Shown: positions 22,375 to 34,900, numbered from the stretch's first letter. The stretch is 64,000 nucleotides of DNA from Myrica gale (GCA_963930655.1 OZ005617.1:6760501-6824500); one strand, 5' to 3'. The notes: a model not told the origin generated them from the letters alone. Translations and numbers: made by a program.

Positions 22375-24497
22375 CGTGTTAGCGTGCAAGGAAACAACAA
22401 TCAACGGGGAATTAACAAGAGAAAGAAAATCTACATGCCACTTTCTGTATTTGGAGTGTATGTGGGGGACGAAGAAATCTGTCAGATGGCTCAGATCCCC
22501 TTTTCACTGATTGAAGATCCGCAAAAAGTTAAACGGCTTTTACTTTTTCCTAACATGCTTATAAAATCTAGATCACGCGTGACGTGTCTACTACCAGATA
22601 ATAAACCGAGACCTTTCTAATGGGTCTCTGAAATTCCAGGGGTGATAGGATATTATAGTATATACAAGTTGATATTGGCAAGTCTCCAGCCTCCAATATT
22701 GGGGCCTAGCTCACTGAAAAGACGTCCACGTTTAAAGCAAGCCCTTTAATCCTTCCTGCAAGCCCCCAAGAGAAACTGAAGACTTATGGTGCTGATATTT
22801 CTATAAAACAAGAACTTGGTCGCATATTATGAATGCAGCTCTTTCTAGTCTGACAATCATCCATGGGCTTTCTTTTCTCTAGAAAAGATGGGAGTTAGCT
22901 CACCTGAAGTTTTATCTTGTTCCAGAAATAATATACTATGATATATCACTGATCAAGAGAATGGGCCTGTCTAAGCCCACAAGTAAAGCCCAACACTCAA
23001 AGCACTGAAACCGCCTAGAAACGGGCTACAGTTGTATCAATCCCTGGCATCTGCTCATGACTGAATACACTTCTCCCATTTCTTTGTTTTCTCCTCTTCG
23101 CTCATGATTTTAGTGATGGGGCTGCAAAAGCAATTCGAACCCTCTTTTGTAGAACCCTATCGAAGAGGAAACTCCATTTCCAACTTCCCAGAGTGGAGGA
23201 ATATCCGCCCTATTATGTTTTCCCCACAAATTTGTTCTTTGCAAATTAGATCACCATACAGAAATGAGGCTGATGTCAATTCGGGGATGCTTATTTCTAC
23301 TCTTCCATGGTTGAAGAATTGATGATTGGGGGCTGCAAAACTAATTAAAACAAAAAAAAGTCATCGGATTCCAAGCAGTAGTAAACTCCTCTTCAATTTT
23401 CAAACTTTTTAAATTTATCCTTAAGCATAACCCTCATTTCGTAGATATTTCCACTTTATTCTAATTAGTAACAAGCGCCAGATTAGCATAATAAAGTATT
23501 AATTTGGGATGAACTTTAGACGAATTGTATTAGATGTGATGTAAGGAGAACCATCATATTCCCTCCTCACTTCTCGCTTGTTCCTAGAAGGGGCCGATGA
23601 TGATGTGTATTCACTTCCCCAACTCCAAGCTACTTTATTTTATACAATTTTTCTCTCCTTTTCTGGGTGTTTCCTTAAAGTACTTCCCCAGATTGGTAGA
23701 TTCTTACTACCCCCTCCTTTTCCGGCTTGCCAGGAAACTCCTCCTTGTCCTCCCTCCATACAAGAGAAACGAACTCAGAAGAACACGCAAAATGAAGTAA
23801 AAAACTGTAACGGCTCTCCAACAACGTATTCATTCAGTGCCGTTTCAATTTCAAATCTTTTACTTTCAAGACGCCTCGTTATATTCTGGTATATGAATCA
23901 TGTTCTTGCGTTTAGATCATAACCTGAAAAAATGTCACCCAATTTCTAAAATGATAATAATTCAAAAACATCATATGCCAATAACTTGGCGACAGTTCAA
24001 CTGTCTGAAACTCGATTCAGACAAGTCACGACGACATACCTACCTAGAACATCAAACTTTGGTCATGTTTGCTTTAAGAAATTCTAAGAATTCTGGGATC
24101 CAAACATTACCTTAGAACCCCAAAAATAAGGACCATCAGAACAGTCAATAACATCAAAGAAGTCGCACAACAGAGAGTGAGTAGGGAAAACTCGTTTGTT
24201 ACAATTTCTTCCTTCAAAAGCATAAGCTTTTGTTTATCTGGATATATATATATTATAAAGAGAAACTATTCCAGAGAGGCATCAAAGGGAGCAGATGCCG
24301 CAGAACACCACACTTTTATACTAACATTCACAGTTTCAGCATGAACAAAGCTCAAAAATGCGCCAGTCTTCTTATTCTCGTCTCTCCTTGGCCCTATTTA
24401 ATTCCTCAAAAGCTCTAAGTAGACTTCTCTCCTCTACATTCTTTTCCTTAGATATATCGAGGAAGTTCCGGAAACTTCTAATATGTATCTTTAATAT
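22375..24497. other. Intergenic DNA between CHX28 and the FLZ gene
   Basis: Contains the presumed CHX28 promoter (minus strand, just above 22374) and the 3' flank of the FLZ gene. No additional coding region is convincing; the short open frames at 22.2-22.6, 23.1-23.3 and 23.6-23.9 kb lack protein-like features. Confidence 0.5.
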
Positions 24498-25323
24498 TTA
24501 AGCGGCCGCAATGGTGCTTGTATGGAAAGGGTAGTCCTGGGATTTGTTCGGGGAGGTAGACTCTCTCTGCTGCTGCTTCTTCATGAAGGCCTTCACGGAA
24601 GATGAGAGATTCCTCTTTTTCTCCTTGGCCTCATCCATTTCCATTTGTTCTTGTCTACATTCTTCACTGCAGAATGGTGTGTCCCCTCTGCATATTCAAG
24701 CAAGAATATTCCCATAAGTGAATCGCTCATCAGAAACAACTTTCCCCGGAAAATTTTGAAGAAAATGGATTGAATCCAAATTAAAAACAGTTGGGATTAA
24801 GAAAAAGGACAACTCTAAACTTTTCATACAGACTGGTCGAGTACGAAATTTATAGAAACTTAAATTCCTGATTTTTCTAGCATACAGAAAGCAGGACTTT
24901 CTATGAAAAAATAAGGAAGGATTCTACAATGATTTCTTCAGCAAATCAAACTTTATCCAGGGAAAAAAACTCGACAGCGGATATGGACTAGAACACAGAA
25001 AAAGATGTAGTGGCTAACCTGTACATGAAGATGTCTTTGTTATTCCCGAGTGGTTTCTTGCAAAGAAAACAGGCTTCCAAGAAATGGGGCTGGTGGTCTT
25101 CGAATCTTGCATCGTAGAACCTACCAGATCTAGGAGACAGCGCCGAAATGCTTCTGAAACTATGGTTATTATTGAAGGAAACACTGTGACAGAGTGTCCT
25201 GGACAAGAAAGGTTGTTTGTGGTGGTGACTTCCAGAGAACCCAGCTTGCACGTCCGTCAAGGATGCCAACCCATCATCTTCCACGATGAAACAAGGCCTT
25301 CTCGAGCTTGAAGTAGACTCCAT
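24498..25323 (-). CDS. FLZ-type (FCS-like, DUF581) zinc-finger protein, 2 exons, 164 aa
   Basis: Exons 25323-25019 and 24687-24498 on the minus strand; the GT donor (ACAG/GTTAGC) and AG acceptor (TGCAG/AGGGG) join within an Arg codon. The start is the ATG of MESTSSSRRPCFIVEDDGLA. Residues 81-120 form the FLZ domain: FLEACFLCKKPL with Cys85 and Cys88, then FCSEEC with Cys108 and Cys112, giving C-x2-C-x19-C-x3-C, followed by the conserved Arg/Gln/Glu-rich helix (RQEQMEMDEAKEKK). A basic, Gln-rich tail ends TIAAA. The N-terminal part is Ser-rich and probably disordered. FLZ proteins are plant-specific adaptors that bind SnRK1 kinase subunits and relay energy and stress signals. A GA microsatellite (25411-25432) lies about 90 bases upstream of the start, probably in the 5' UTR. 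Domain assignment is secure; the paralogue within the family is not determined. Confidence 0.95.
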
Positions 25324-25410
25324 GAATGAACAAAATGTATTTTGTATATTCTTCCCCTTTGTTTCTCTTTGGTGTTGAAGGAGTCAGACCCGGAATAATG
25401 CCTTTCACCA

Positions 25411-25432
25411 GAGAGAGAGAGAGAGAGAGAGA
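25411..25432. repeat. (GA)n microsatellite upstream of the FLZ gene
   Basis: About ten uninterrupted GA units; CT-rich on the transcribed sense, as is common in plant 5' UTRs. Confidence 0.9.
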
Positions 25433-25457
25433 TGGAGATGGAAGAGTGGAGGATGAC

Positions 25458-25469
25458 GAGATATAAAGA
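25458..25469 (-). promoter_or_regulatory. Possible TATA-like element of the FLZ gene
   Basis: The minus strand reads CTCTTTATATCTC here, about 140 bases upstream of the ATG and just upstream of the GA tract. Position is reasonable for a core promoter, but the match to TATAAA is imperfect. Confidence 0.3.
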
Positions 25470-25474
25470 GAGTT

Positions 25475-26904
25475 GGTGAAGAGTCTCAGAGAGAGAGAAA
25501 TAAACCACGGCAGGTTTCAAGAATCCGTTCAAGTGAATCCATTGGCTCAAAATTCCTGCTCTCCAAGTTTCCAATAATTTATTTATTTCTGAAAATACGA
25601 AAATCCCAAATGGCCATTCCTTTCTTCTGAATTTACGATAATACCCGTAATATAGCGAGCTAAAAAGGTTCCCTGGTGGCAGTTTCGTGTGTTTCTTGGA
25701 AAAACGAGGGTGAAATGACGAAGTAGATTTTCATTCTCGTAACAAGCGCCCAGGATCTTCCACTCTCCGAGCATGTAGCCCCCACTCGCGACCCATCCGC
25801 GCATGATCTCACTACTCAGCTCCTAAACCATTTGTAACGTCAATATCGTACCAGAGAATTAGGGGAAGGCCCCACGCTCGTACAAAACGTAACGTTTACA
25901 CCACCCATTGTCTTGTCTCAAGTCTCTGCCTCACCGTTCTCGTGAAATAAAAGAATTAATTCCGACACTAAAATACAAAATTCGTTTCACAATTTTGTAT
26001 TTTTCTCATAAGAAAGCTACCAATTATTTAATAATAAATAAATCAGTGTTCACACTTGCCCTTTGTATTAGCACAAGTTAATCATCGCGCATTTTAATTT
26101 TAATATTGTAATTATTATGGCATTTTAATTTGTTCATGTTTATTAAAAAAAATCAATATTCAGGAAAAGAAAAAAAAATACGAAAAACATTCATCCACGC
26201 GCCAGAAATGCAAGGCGGGGGGGACTCCCAAGTCCCAGGTGCCAGGCCAGAGACCCCAGCAACCGTGTACTACTCCTGCACCTCCAGAACCCACGGTTTC
26301 CAAATTTCTCCCACCTTGTCCCTCCACTCAACCTGACATCAACCACTCTCTTTCCCATCCCAACTTTTCCCAAGATTCTTTTGTCGTTTTCCTCCAACCG
26401 ACCCCACCACCAACGATGATGCGTGGGCCCCTTGATAATTATTATATCTCGCTTTCCAAGGTTTTTGTTCCCTACTATACCACCTGCCCGTTGAACGTCG
26501 GGTAGCAGCCCCATACCTGACCGTTCTCTCTCGATTATTCACCGCCCTTACACGTGTGCTCTATTGCCACCGCACCACCTAGTCCTATACCATCACCGCC
26601 ACGCGGCGACCCTCCCTTTTCTTACCAATTTTTTCATAAAATCTTATCAATTTTTTCGCCCGAATAAAAAATTGTTCGGATATCACCCTCCCTTTTCTTA
26701 ACTGGGCTAGTGATTTTTTTATTCCTAGTGTCTTCTTGACCGTTGGATTAGATTAAACTCCAACTTGCGGTCGATTTCTTCTAGAACGTCCTGCTAATTA
26801 CAATCTTGGATCTGGTTAGGAAAACAAAACAAAAAATATTTACAATACCAAATGTTACTCTCGCCTATTTCAAAGTCACGATAAATTTAGTCTAGATCGA
26901 CTAC
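25475..26904. other. Intergenic region upstream of the FLZ gene
   Basis: No gene supported. Around 26200-26600 the sequence is C-rich on the plus strand with several overlapping open frames in opposite strands, none resembling a known protein. Confidence 0.45.
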
Positions 26905-27357
26905 TGTTAGTATATTATCTATATCTTTTTTATTTTGGCTTATTAAAGCTTATTAAATTATGTCGATATTCTCATATGAAAAAAATTGTGATTTATGATA
27001 TGATTGTGATTTATAATTATTTTGTTAATTCCACTCGTCTTGTATAATTATCTTCCTCCTACTATAAAATGACAGATCATTATATTATTTATACACACTC
27101 TGGGTATGTTTGGTGCCCAAATAGTTGGGCTCAAATATTTAGGTTTAATCATAAAAAAATTCACCACATAATTTTTTATTATTATAATACTTATTAAAAA
27201 TCTTCTCTTTCTTTACTTTTTCACCAACTCCCACAACATATCTTTACTTTATAATATTTCTCAAACCCCAATACTCAAAATTTTCACCCTCAAACATCCC
27301 CTCTGAATACACAAAGTATTATTTATTATCTCTATTTTTCTATTATTTCAACTTACT
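26905..27357 (+). repeat. LTR-like segment (solo LTR candidate) interrupted by a MITE
   Basis: Begins TGTTAGTATATTATC and matches 36721-36970 in order: ATATTCTCATATG, TTGTGATTTATAATTATTTTG, CTTCCTCCTACTATAAAATGAC, TTTATACACAC, then after an interruption CTCTGAATACACAAAGTATT and TCTATTATTTC. The ACTATAAAATGAC part resembles a promoter TATA region. No internal retrotransposon domain flanks this copy, so a solo LTR is likely. Target duplication is not clear. Confidence 0.55.
27109..27301. mobile_element. MITE nested in the LTR-like segment
   Basis: Relative to the copy at 36.9 kb, about 193 bases are inserted at ACACTCT/CTCTGAAT. The insert has imperfect terminal inverted repeats (GGGTATGTTTG and CAAACATCCC) and the bases CTCT on both sides. 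The superfamily is uncertain. Confidence 0.55.
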
Positions 27358-27578
27358 AATTAGCCTCCAATTAAGTCACAATTTTTTTGTACAAATAATG
27401 ATTTGAATCTAAGTATGCGTTTAACTCACACTCTCATGTCCCAACCAACCGACTGGTTAACGGCAAAAAAAAATATTAGAAACAAAACAAGCAGCTTAAG
27501 AATAGACCATTTACATGCATAACATTCCGTTCTGTTGGCCCCCGTGATCTATTTGAAGCACCGCCCACCGAATTCTAG

Positions 27579-29500
27579 GTAGTGGCATAAGAGCTTTATG
27601 ACTATTTAATATAATCACGGATGTCGTATTTTGGATGGTTTTTTCTTGGCAATTCATGGTAGCTTTCTTGTATATTTCGGAATTAAAATTGTTTTAGTTG
27701 CTTTCAAGGTTGTTCCTGTCCTACTTTGACTGGGAAAAGTTTATGGAAAATATTTTATTTTTGTGTGTTTGTAAACCAATAGTTTGGTGTCTGATTTTGT
27801 ATTTTACTTTTTTGCCCTTTCCTTATATTTATATGAATGGAAAGGTCAATTTTTTAACCTTTTAAATAAAATAGAAAACCCATAATATTGGCCCATTGGG
27901 TTCACTCTAACCGGCCGACTTGAAAGGAACGAGTCTTTGCAGAGGAGGGTCTACCAAACTTGACTACAGTATAATATATTATAGGAAATTACACCCATCA
28001 CTTCTCGCCTATTTCGCTACATACTTGATCAGTACTCGGTAATTTATTTCTTATATATATTATCCTCAAACATAAACTATTAATACATTTAATTCACATT
28101 ATTCTTTTTTAAAATCATGGTATTATGTTGCTATCTAAATTAGAGACAAATAATTATTTATTGAAATATAATTTAAAGGAGGGGTGGAGATTCCTACAAG
28201 ATGCATCGAATCAATAATTAATGACAGAAAATCAGAGTTAAGTTAAATCTTGATTCTTTTTTCCCGCTGATAAAATAAAGTAAAATATAACAAAATTAAT
28301 ACCTAAAAATACAAGAAAAAAAAATATATAAGAAACTGTAATAGAACCTATAATAGTAGGACTGGATTTTGCCACGTATAGTCCTTTTTCGGGAATAAAG
28401 AAATAGATGGTGCAGATGGCTGGCATGAGAGGGATTATTATTATTATTTATTTTTGGGTTAGGCCGACTTGTCATGTTGAGAAGTGAAGCTAGCGAAGGA
28501 CCCACAAGGGAAAACAGAGCTTAAGGGCCTGATTTGATTCTAGTGAAAATAATTGAGCTTTGATAGAACTTTATAGGTAAAGAACTTGTCTTCATCAGTA
28601 TAAGTATAATGACGTGCTAATAAAGTAGAAAGTTCTCCGAATCTTTTGGGCGGCCTAGATATTAGTTTCCCACCTCTACTGGGGTGCGCTTGTGATAAAA
28701 ATTTTATAAATATTTCATCAACTTTCAATAAAATACTACAATATAATCTCTGTCTCATAAAAAAATATAAAAAATTACATCTCTTTTCACTTTTTCACTA
28801 AACCCAATATCAACACTAAACCTAATACCAAAAATTTTACAACACAAACATAACCTGGGTTTGTCCCGACGCATTTTCTTTCTTTCAAATCACAAAATAG
28901 TTTTAAGTATTTTTGCCCGCAGAAATTTTGTGGTCTCTCAACTTGTTTCTGGAGATTCGTATCTCTTAATTTATATGATATTTGGGGGCAGGAGACAATT
29001 TCAACTATTCAAGGTTCGTTTATACATTAATTCTGTCCTATTTTGATAGACTTTAGGTATATAATTTTTCTAGAATAAACCTATTTTCTTTTGTCTTGTG
29101 TTTCTTTTTTTATTTTATTTTCTATGTTGATTTTTAAAATTTTAAATAATAAATAAAACTGGTGATAGTAAGTAGAAGAAACGATTGAATGGTTATTAAT
29201 ACGTGATTAATTACTGTATAATGGATCTCCTAATCTTCAATTATGGCAGTGGTTTTCCTCTCATTCAATCAATATTCATCCCACTTTTTTTTAAGCATTT
29301 TTAAATTAAATTTCGTGTGGGCGTCCAGCTTGACAGAGTCTCTAGAAAGATCTCAGCAAGACTTTTTGACTTAAAGAAGAAGAAAAATAAAAAAAGTGTA
29401 ACGGAGACTGCACACAGACTTGTTGCTATCAGTACTACTGGTACTGTACGAGCTGGACCACAAATCAATTTGGAATAAAAGACGCGGTTTTCGTTCACGA
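27579..29500. repeat. Old duplicated block A (collinear with 35.4-38.4 kb)
   Basis: Three separated stretches, at about 27579-27690, 28556-28690 and 29395-29495, match 35425-35540, 36555-36675 and 38265-38375 in the same order. Clear landmarks: 'AATGACRTGCTAATAAAGTA', 'TCTTTTGGGC', 'CACAAATCAA-TTGGAA'. No coding sequence is recognised in either copy. Confidence 0.5.
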
Positions 29501-31170
29501 TCCAGTCCTTTTTCTTTCGAGGACTGAAGGAATTAATTCTGTTTTATGTTTTGTTTCCGTCTATATATATTAATTAAAACTTTTCTCAATTCATTAAATT
29601 TTAGAGATATTATCAAGTACAAATTGTATAATATTAATAGTTAAAGGATGTAACGTGTCAAAATAAAAAATTTATAATAAAAGAATGTCTAACATTAATA
29701 GTTAGAGGATGTAACATGTCTAAATTAATAATTTATAATGTAACGTGTCTCAGATCCAATAATTTACGAGTGAAAAATGTATTTGATTTTAAAAACACCC
29801 GAGCATCAATGAGGACATATAAACAAGTCCAGCTGAATTGTGTGTAAACTCCGGAAGAGCTAGCTCCGCGATACAATCCACGACTTTCCACTTAAATCAC
29901 CGATCTGATTTATAAAAAGAATTGAACTCGAAACGTGCACTTAACCCACAAAACTCTCCTTCCTCATAACTACTAAGGCAATTCGGGTGGGTTTACTTAA
30001 TACAGGGGCATCAACGGAATAGAGTGAAATTTAAAACTTCTCCGCGTAGATCAGGGCATGGTGCATGCACTGTGCACACACAATACTCCAGAAAAATTCT
30101 CGTGCCTGCACATGTTCCGAGCCCTTAACCACCGGCAAAGCAGAAAAGCGCCAAATGGCCGATGGGTATCCAACGTTTGCTACCAAAGCGCCGGACATGT
30201 CCTTTGAACCGAGACCACTCCATGGTCCCTCCCTCGCTCTTAGATTCCCTCTCCTTTTCCATTATTTTAACTTTGCTTCTCTGATCACTCAAAAGTGTGC
30301 CCGAGGATTTTGAAAAGATTCCCAGCTCCACAAAAGATATACAGACACGTACGGACCAAGATGACACACATGTCCGCAGGCAAACTAGTGGTTGGCGCAT
30401 AATATAGTTCTTAAACATGTTTTTAATAATATAGATTGTTTTGATTGTCTGATAAAATATCAAAGCAATCTTCTTATATTCTTCTTTACTGGGTAAGTGG
30501 GTAAGCACGCATGTGCAGCGTTCGAGAATCAATGGTCTTTTCTATACATAAAGAAGTGAAAAAGAAAAAGACAAGACATGTTATCATGAGCTCCTAGATA
30601 GGATGCATAAAAAGAACACCTTGGTTCACGAGTGAAAGATCAAACTGTGTCGAACAAATGATCTGAGGATTAATGAGGTACGTGGGTCTGTTTGTTGAAT
30701 GACACAGACACACATTGATCTTTTGTGCCATATAAGTTATATAGTCCATGTTTCACGATGAAAGCTCACATGGGATGACTTATGTTTGGCAGGATAGCAA
30801 AAGCCGAGTTAGTATTATAAATAAGAAAGGGAATTAATTAATATTAATTACAGTAGGATAACGAAAAGGAAATGATAGGCTTTATTAGTAGAGTGTTATA
30901 CTTGAGTCTCGTGTAATAATTAATTGCTCTTTGAAATGACAATCTCATTGTTTTAATCAAAGCTCTGTATAAGTATATGATCTTTCCCTACTTAACTTCA
31001 ATTATTTGCACTTCAATTAACTTCAATTAACCGCCCTTAACTTCGTTTTTAGTTCTAAACTAATTAAAATCAGCAACCTGTCAATATCTCATTTAGACAA
31101 TTCTTCACGAGTTAGCCTAGTGATTAAGAAAGCTTTGAGAGAAGCCGTACTTACATTCAGACGTTCTGGA
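29501..31170. other. Intergenic DNA, no gene recognised
   Basis: AT-rich with short open frames only. The C-rich stretch at 30060-30320 has open frames on both strands but no recognisable domain. Confidence 0.45.
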
Positions 31171-31185
31171 TTCAAATCGCGTGAC

Positions 31186-31303
31186 TTTTTTTTTGTAGGC
31201 AAAGCAGGCAAGCCTGCAAGGGGAATGAGAGTAAGGAGATTCGATCCCCAGAAGCGACCCTTCCCGTAGGGAAGACGTGCCGCTTGAGCTAGAGCTCGCT
31301 GGC
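31186..31303 (-). mobile_element. tRNA-derived SINE with 15-bp target duplication
   Basis: Read on the minus strand the 118-bp body starts GCCAGCGAGCTCTAGCTCAA, containing an RNA polymerase III A-box-like TAGCTCAAGCGG. A B-box-like GGGGATCGAATCTC follows, and the body ends CTACAAAAAAAAA. A perfect duplication TTCAAATCGCGTGAC flanks it at 31171-31185 and 31304-31318. These are the hallmarks of a plant SINE moved by LINE machinery. The surrounding DNA (GTTAGCCTAGTGATTAAG ... GGATTCAAATC, 31112-31180) is itself tRNA-like and may be an older SINE head. Confidence 0.88.
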
Positions 31304-32169
31304 TTCAAATCGCGTGACTTACTTAAAGGAATTGGAGATTAACCTTTTCGCCAAGGCTTACTTGTTGGCTATAGTTGGTAGCCTTCAGTTAATTTGTCTG
31401 TTGCACAAAATTTCCTCGTCCATCAAAAAGAAGAGAAAAAAAACAACAATAGTGAAGCCATTGGTTTCAGCAAAACCATGAGAGCTAATTCTGTTGGAAC
31501 ATGGTAGAATCGTACGCAATTAATTAGTTTATTAATTAATTAATTAAAATAAAAAAATGGAACATGGACTAAATAGCAACTTTTGTCTAAATATACACCT
31601 TTATTCCCCTCTCCACGTGGTAGGTGCTTTCGAGTATTCGAATAAAATTAAGGGTCAGGCCCTATATAGCAACTTTTGTCTAAATATACTCTTTTCTACG
31701 TATAGTACTGGCTTTTGTTCTGTTTTTTTTTTTTGGACTTTTCTTTATTTCATTTGGTTACGTGTAGTAGTTCTTTAAATAGGAGGCCAAGGACGAATGA
31801 CTTACGGTGCGAGTGGAATGGAAACGCCCACGGGATTTGTCCTCATTTTTATCCGATCAATTTCTAGAGTATAATTTTAAATTGATTAATTTATGTGGTC
31901 TACTTTTTTTTGCCATATAGGTCTTCTAGTCTATCAAAAATTAGCTCACTAATAAGAATTGTGTGAGAACCCAATCTTAAAAAAAAAATTTGGCAACGAT
32001 AGAATGCGAGGATTCGAACCTGCGTGTGTTTTCTTTTATTTTGCGTTTTAATTTATTTAAATGTGCAACAATTTATGTCGAGAAATGATGGAATGCGAGG
32101 ATTCGAACATGCACGCTAATGGGAAAAGACTCGTAGCTTAACCGATGTGGCGCTTCAAGCGTTTGGTTG

Positions 32170-33500
32170 GTGTTGTGTTGTTGAGGTTTTATTTTATTTA
32201 AACCTGTTTTGCTGGAATTAGATTTTTAAGTGAAACAGTGTATTTGATCTTCTTCTTCCTCATCCCTAACATTTTCGACTTATTTTGCTTCAGTTAGCCG
32301 TTCGACGACCATTTCTCTCTCTCTCATCAATTTTTCTCTTTCTTCGATTTCTCATCCGTTTTGACACCTTTTCGTCTGACTTTCGTGGTCTTTCAACTTC
32401 AATCTGTAGATCTCGAAGCTTCTCAATAAATCATACAATTTATGGTGGTTAATGAAGGATTTCTAAAGGGCAACGATTTGGGGCAGTTACACATTGATTT
32501 CGACCAAAACTTGCTTATAAAAGAGACATTCCACTGAGAGATTTTTCACTCCTCTCAAACATGAATTCTCTATCATTTTTGAGATCTCTATATTTGGTCA
32601 TTTGTGGAGTTTGATAATTATTTCCATTCTTTTGGATTGTTGTGATACGTGGATTCTAGGGCGCTTCAATTATCGAAGCAAGTCGGGTAAGCGGAGCTAC
32701 TATACTATTTTTCTTCAAAAATGATCAACACGTTTTCATAACGATTTTGTGGGAAATAATATTTTATTGCAAGCTTATGTTATTATGAAAACAAATGTGG
32801 AATTTAATAAGACCTACTTAGATTATTTTATATGACTGTTCTAAATTATTTTTCAAAGATTATGTATTATGTATTATGTATTCTGAATCTGAATTATGTT
32901 ATTATATATTATATTGTTTTCAAACCCCGAGGTGATGCTCTGTTACTGATACTGTTACTGCTGTTGTTGGTACCAACTTACTGATTATTAAGTGCACACA
33001 TTCTTCGGAGTAGTTTCTGTGTGGGTTGCTCCTTAGTGCACACTTAGCGTACGTGACTAAATCTTAGTAGGGCAAACTCCACTCACTGTTGGTTTCATTC
33101 GGTTTGGCCACCGGTTAAGTCGTTGTACAAACCTGCTACAGGGGTAAATGTGGTTTACTGTTGATACCAAAGGGATTTTTTCGGTATTACTGGTAAAACT
33201 ATCAAAACTGTGACTTTATATTTCAGAAAACAATTATATTTTTTTTATTCATTTATTTTATTCTCTGCTTACTGAGTTGTTGAACTCACTCCATTTTTTT
33301 TTTTCTTAGTTTCAGAGATAGTTGAAATTGAACCTAGGAAGCATGCGAGTGGGACAGATAAGAGCATCATTTTAGATTTCAGACTGTTAGATAATTTGTT
33401 CAAGTTTATGTTTTGAAATATTAAAGTTATAATATGTTTTGTTTCAAATAAAGACAATCAATTTCTTTTATTTATTTATTCTTATTTTTGGAGCGTAACA
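32170..33500 (+). repeat. Possible LTR (gypsy-type) remnant
   Basis: A roughly 1.3-kb stretch starting TGTTGTGTTG and ending GAGCGTAACA. It contains TTACTGAGTTGTTGAACTCACTCC followed by TTTTTCTTAGTTTCAGAGATAG near 33267-33320, wording I associate with plant LTR/gypsy leader or LTR sequences. No coding domain and no second LTR or target duplication was found. Confidence 0.35.
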
Positions 33501-33561
33501 AATTGGATCCTAGAGAGGCTATTTAGCGGAATAAAGAGAAACCCGTTGACTTAGAAAAAAA

Positions 33562-34262
33562 GGGTTAATGTCCTTTTTAGTCCCTAGGTTTTAGGGCGGT
33601 GTTCTTTTTAATCCCTAGGTTTTATTTTTGTTCAAAACAGTCCCTAGGTTATTTACGTTTGTCTTTTTAGTCCTTCCGTCCAATTCCGTCACTCCCGAGT
33701 CTAGTTAGCTAACGGTGTGACACGTCACACCCAATAGAATATTGCCACGTGTACTAATTTTTTTTAAAAAAAATAAAAATGTCCACATGGGCAAAACGTA
33801 AAATTAAAAAAAAAAAAAAACAAGGGAGATACCCCCCGGCCACCCCCGTCGACGGGGAGCCCAGATCTGGGCTCCCGCTCGTCGGTGGCCAGACGGGGAG
33901 CCCAGATCTGGGCTCCCCGTCGCCTGGGCGAGTGCCCCCGGCCACCCCCGTCGACGGGGAGCCCAAATCTGGGCTCCCCGTTCGGTGGTGGCCACGGGGG
34001 TATCTCCCTTGTTTTTTTTTTTTTTACGTTTTGCCCATGTGGACATTTTTATTTTTTTTTAAAAAGTTAGTACACGTGACAATATTCTATTGGGTGTGAC
34101 GTGTCACATCGTTAGCTGACTGGACTCGGGAGTGACGGAATTGGACGGAAGGACTAAAAAGACAAACGTAAATAACCTAGGGACTGTTTTGAACAAAAAT
34201 AAAACCTAGGGATTAAAAAGAACACCGCCCCAAAACCTAGGGATTAAAAAGGACATTAACCC
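33562..34262. mobile_element. Long-TIR palindromic MITE with GC-rich core
   Basis: 701 bp. Terminal inverted repeats start GGGTTAATGTCCTTTTTAGT and continue for about 265-275 bases on each side (33562-33838 and 34001-34262), including 'GTGTGACACGTCACACCC'. The centre (33839-34000) is GC-rich and holds three copies of a perfect or near-perfect palindrome around GGGGAGCCCAGATCTGGGCTCCCC (33854-33876, 33895-33918, 33956-33979). Flanking A-runs could hide a 9-bp target duplication. The open frames in the core are by-products of the repeats. Confidence 0.85.
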
Positions 34263-34833
34263 AAAAAAAAAAGAGAAACCCGTTGAAACTTGTCTTCTGT
34301 CATGGTCACTGGTGACTAGGGGAAAGAGTGTACACAGTAGGAGCGTGTGAATACGCAATTTTTTTTACTTGTTCAACAACTAATTCAAAATATTTATGGT
34401 GATAAAAAAATATTTAGGAAAAACCCTTCTTTTCTAATAATAAAAATATTGTTATTTGCAAGCAGCTTGCTCTTAACTTAAATATCATCATTAAACTAAT
34501 ACTCCATTTGGAAGAATTAATTATTTTCACCAACATGGTTGGTCAAATTACACCTTATAGACACGTGTGCGGGCAGAATTAATGATGGAGTAGTTATTAC
34601 TTCAATATGAGTATGATGTACCCTGGTGAACCAATTAGCTAATGATCGTGACCAAATCTCTTACCTCCTCTCGGAATACGTTATTTTCATGCATGCTTTT
34701 ATCTTTTTGTGACATTTTACATGATAACGATAGACTTTCAAGAGTTCTAGAGCCCAAAAAATTTGTAATCTAATTAATGTGATTCAAGAGCACATAGTTT
34801 ACAGACGGGGAGAGTCCAAGAAAATATAATTAT

Positions 34834-34840
<7 letters not shown>

Positions 34841-34897
<57 letters not shown>
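34841..34897. repeat. (TA)n microsatellite
   Basis: About 28 uninterrupted TA units. Confidence 0.95.

Positions 34898-34900
<3 letters not shown>

Noticed and set aside
25084..25311. Open frame opposite the FLZ exon 1
   Set aside because: Shadow of the FLZ coding sequence.
31112..31180. Possible tRNA gene (A- and B-box-like words)
   Set aside because: No cloverleaf or anticodon arm could be drawn; it fits better as a SINE head.
33754..34099. Overlapping Pro/Gly-rich open frames on both strands
   Set aside because: They are produced by the GC-rich palindromic core of the MITE at 33562-34262.
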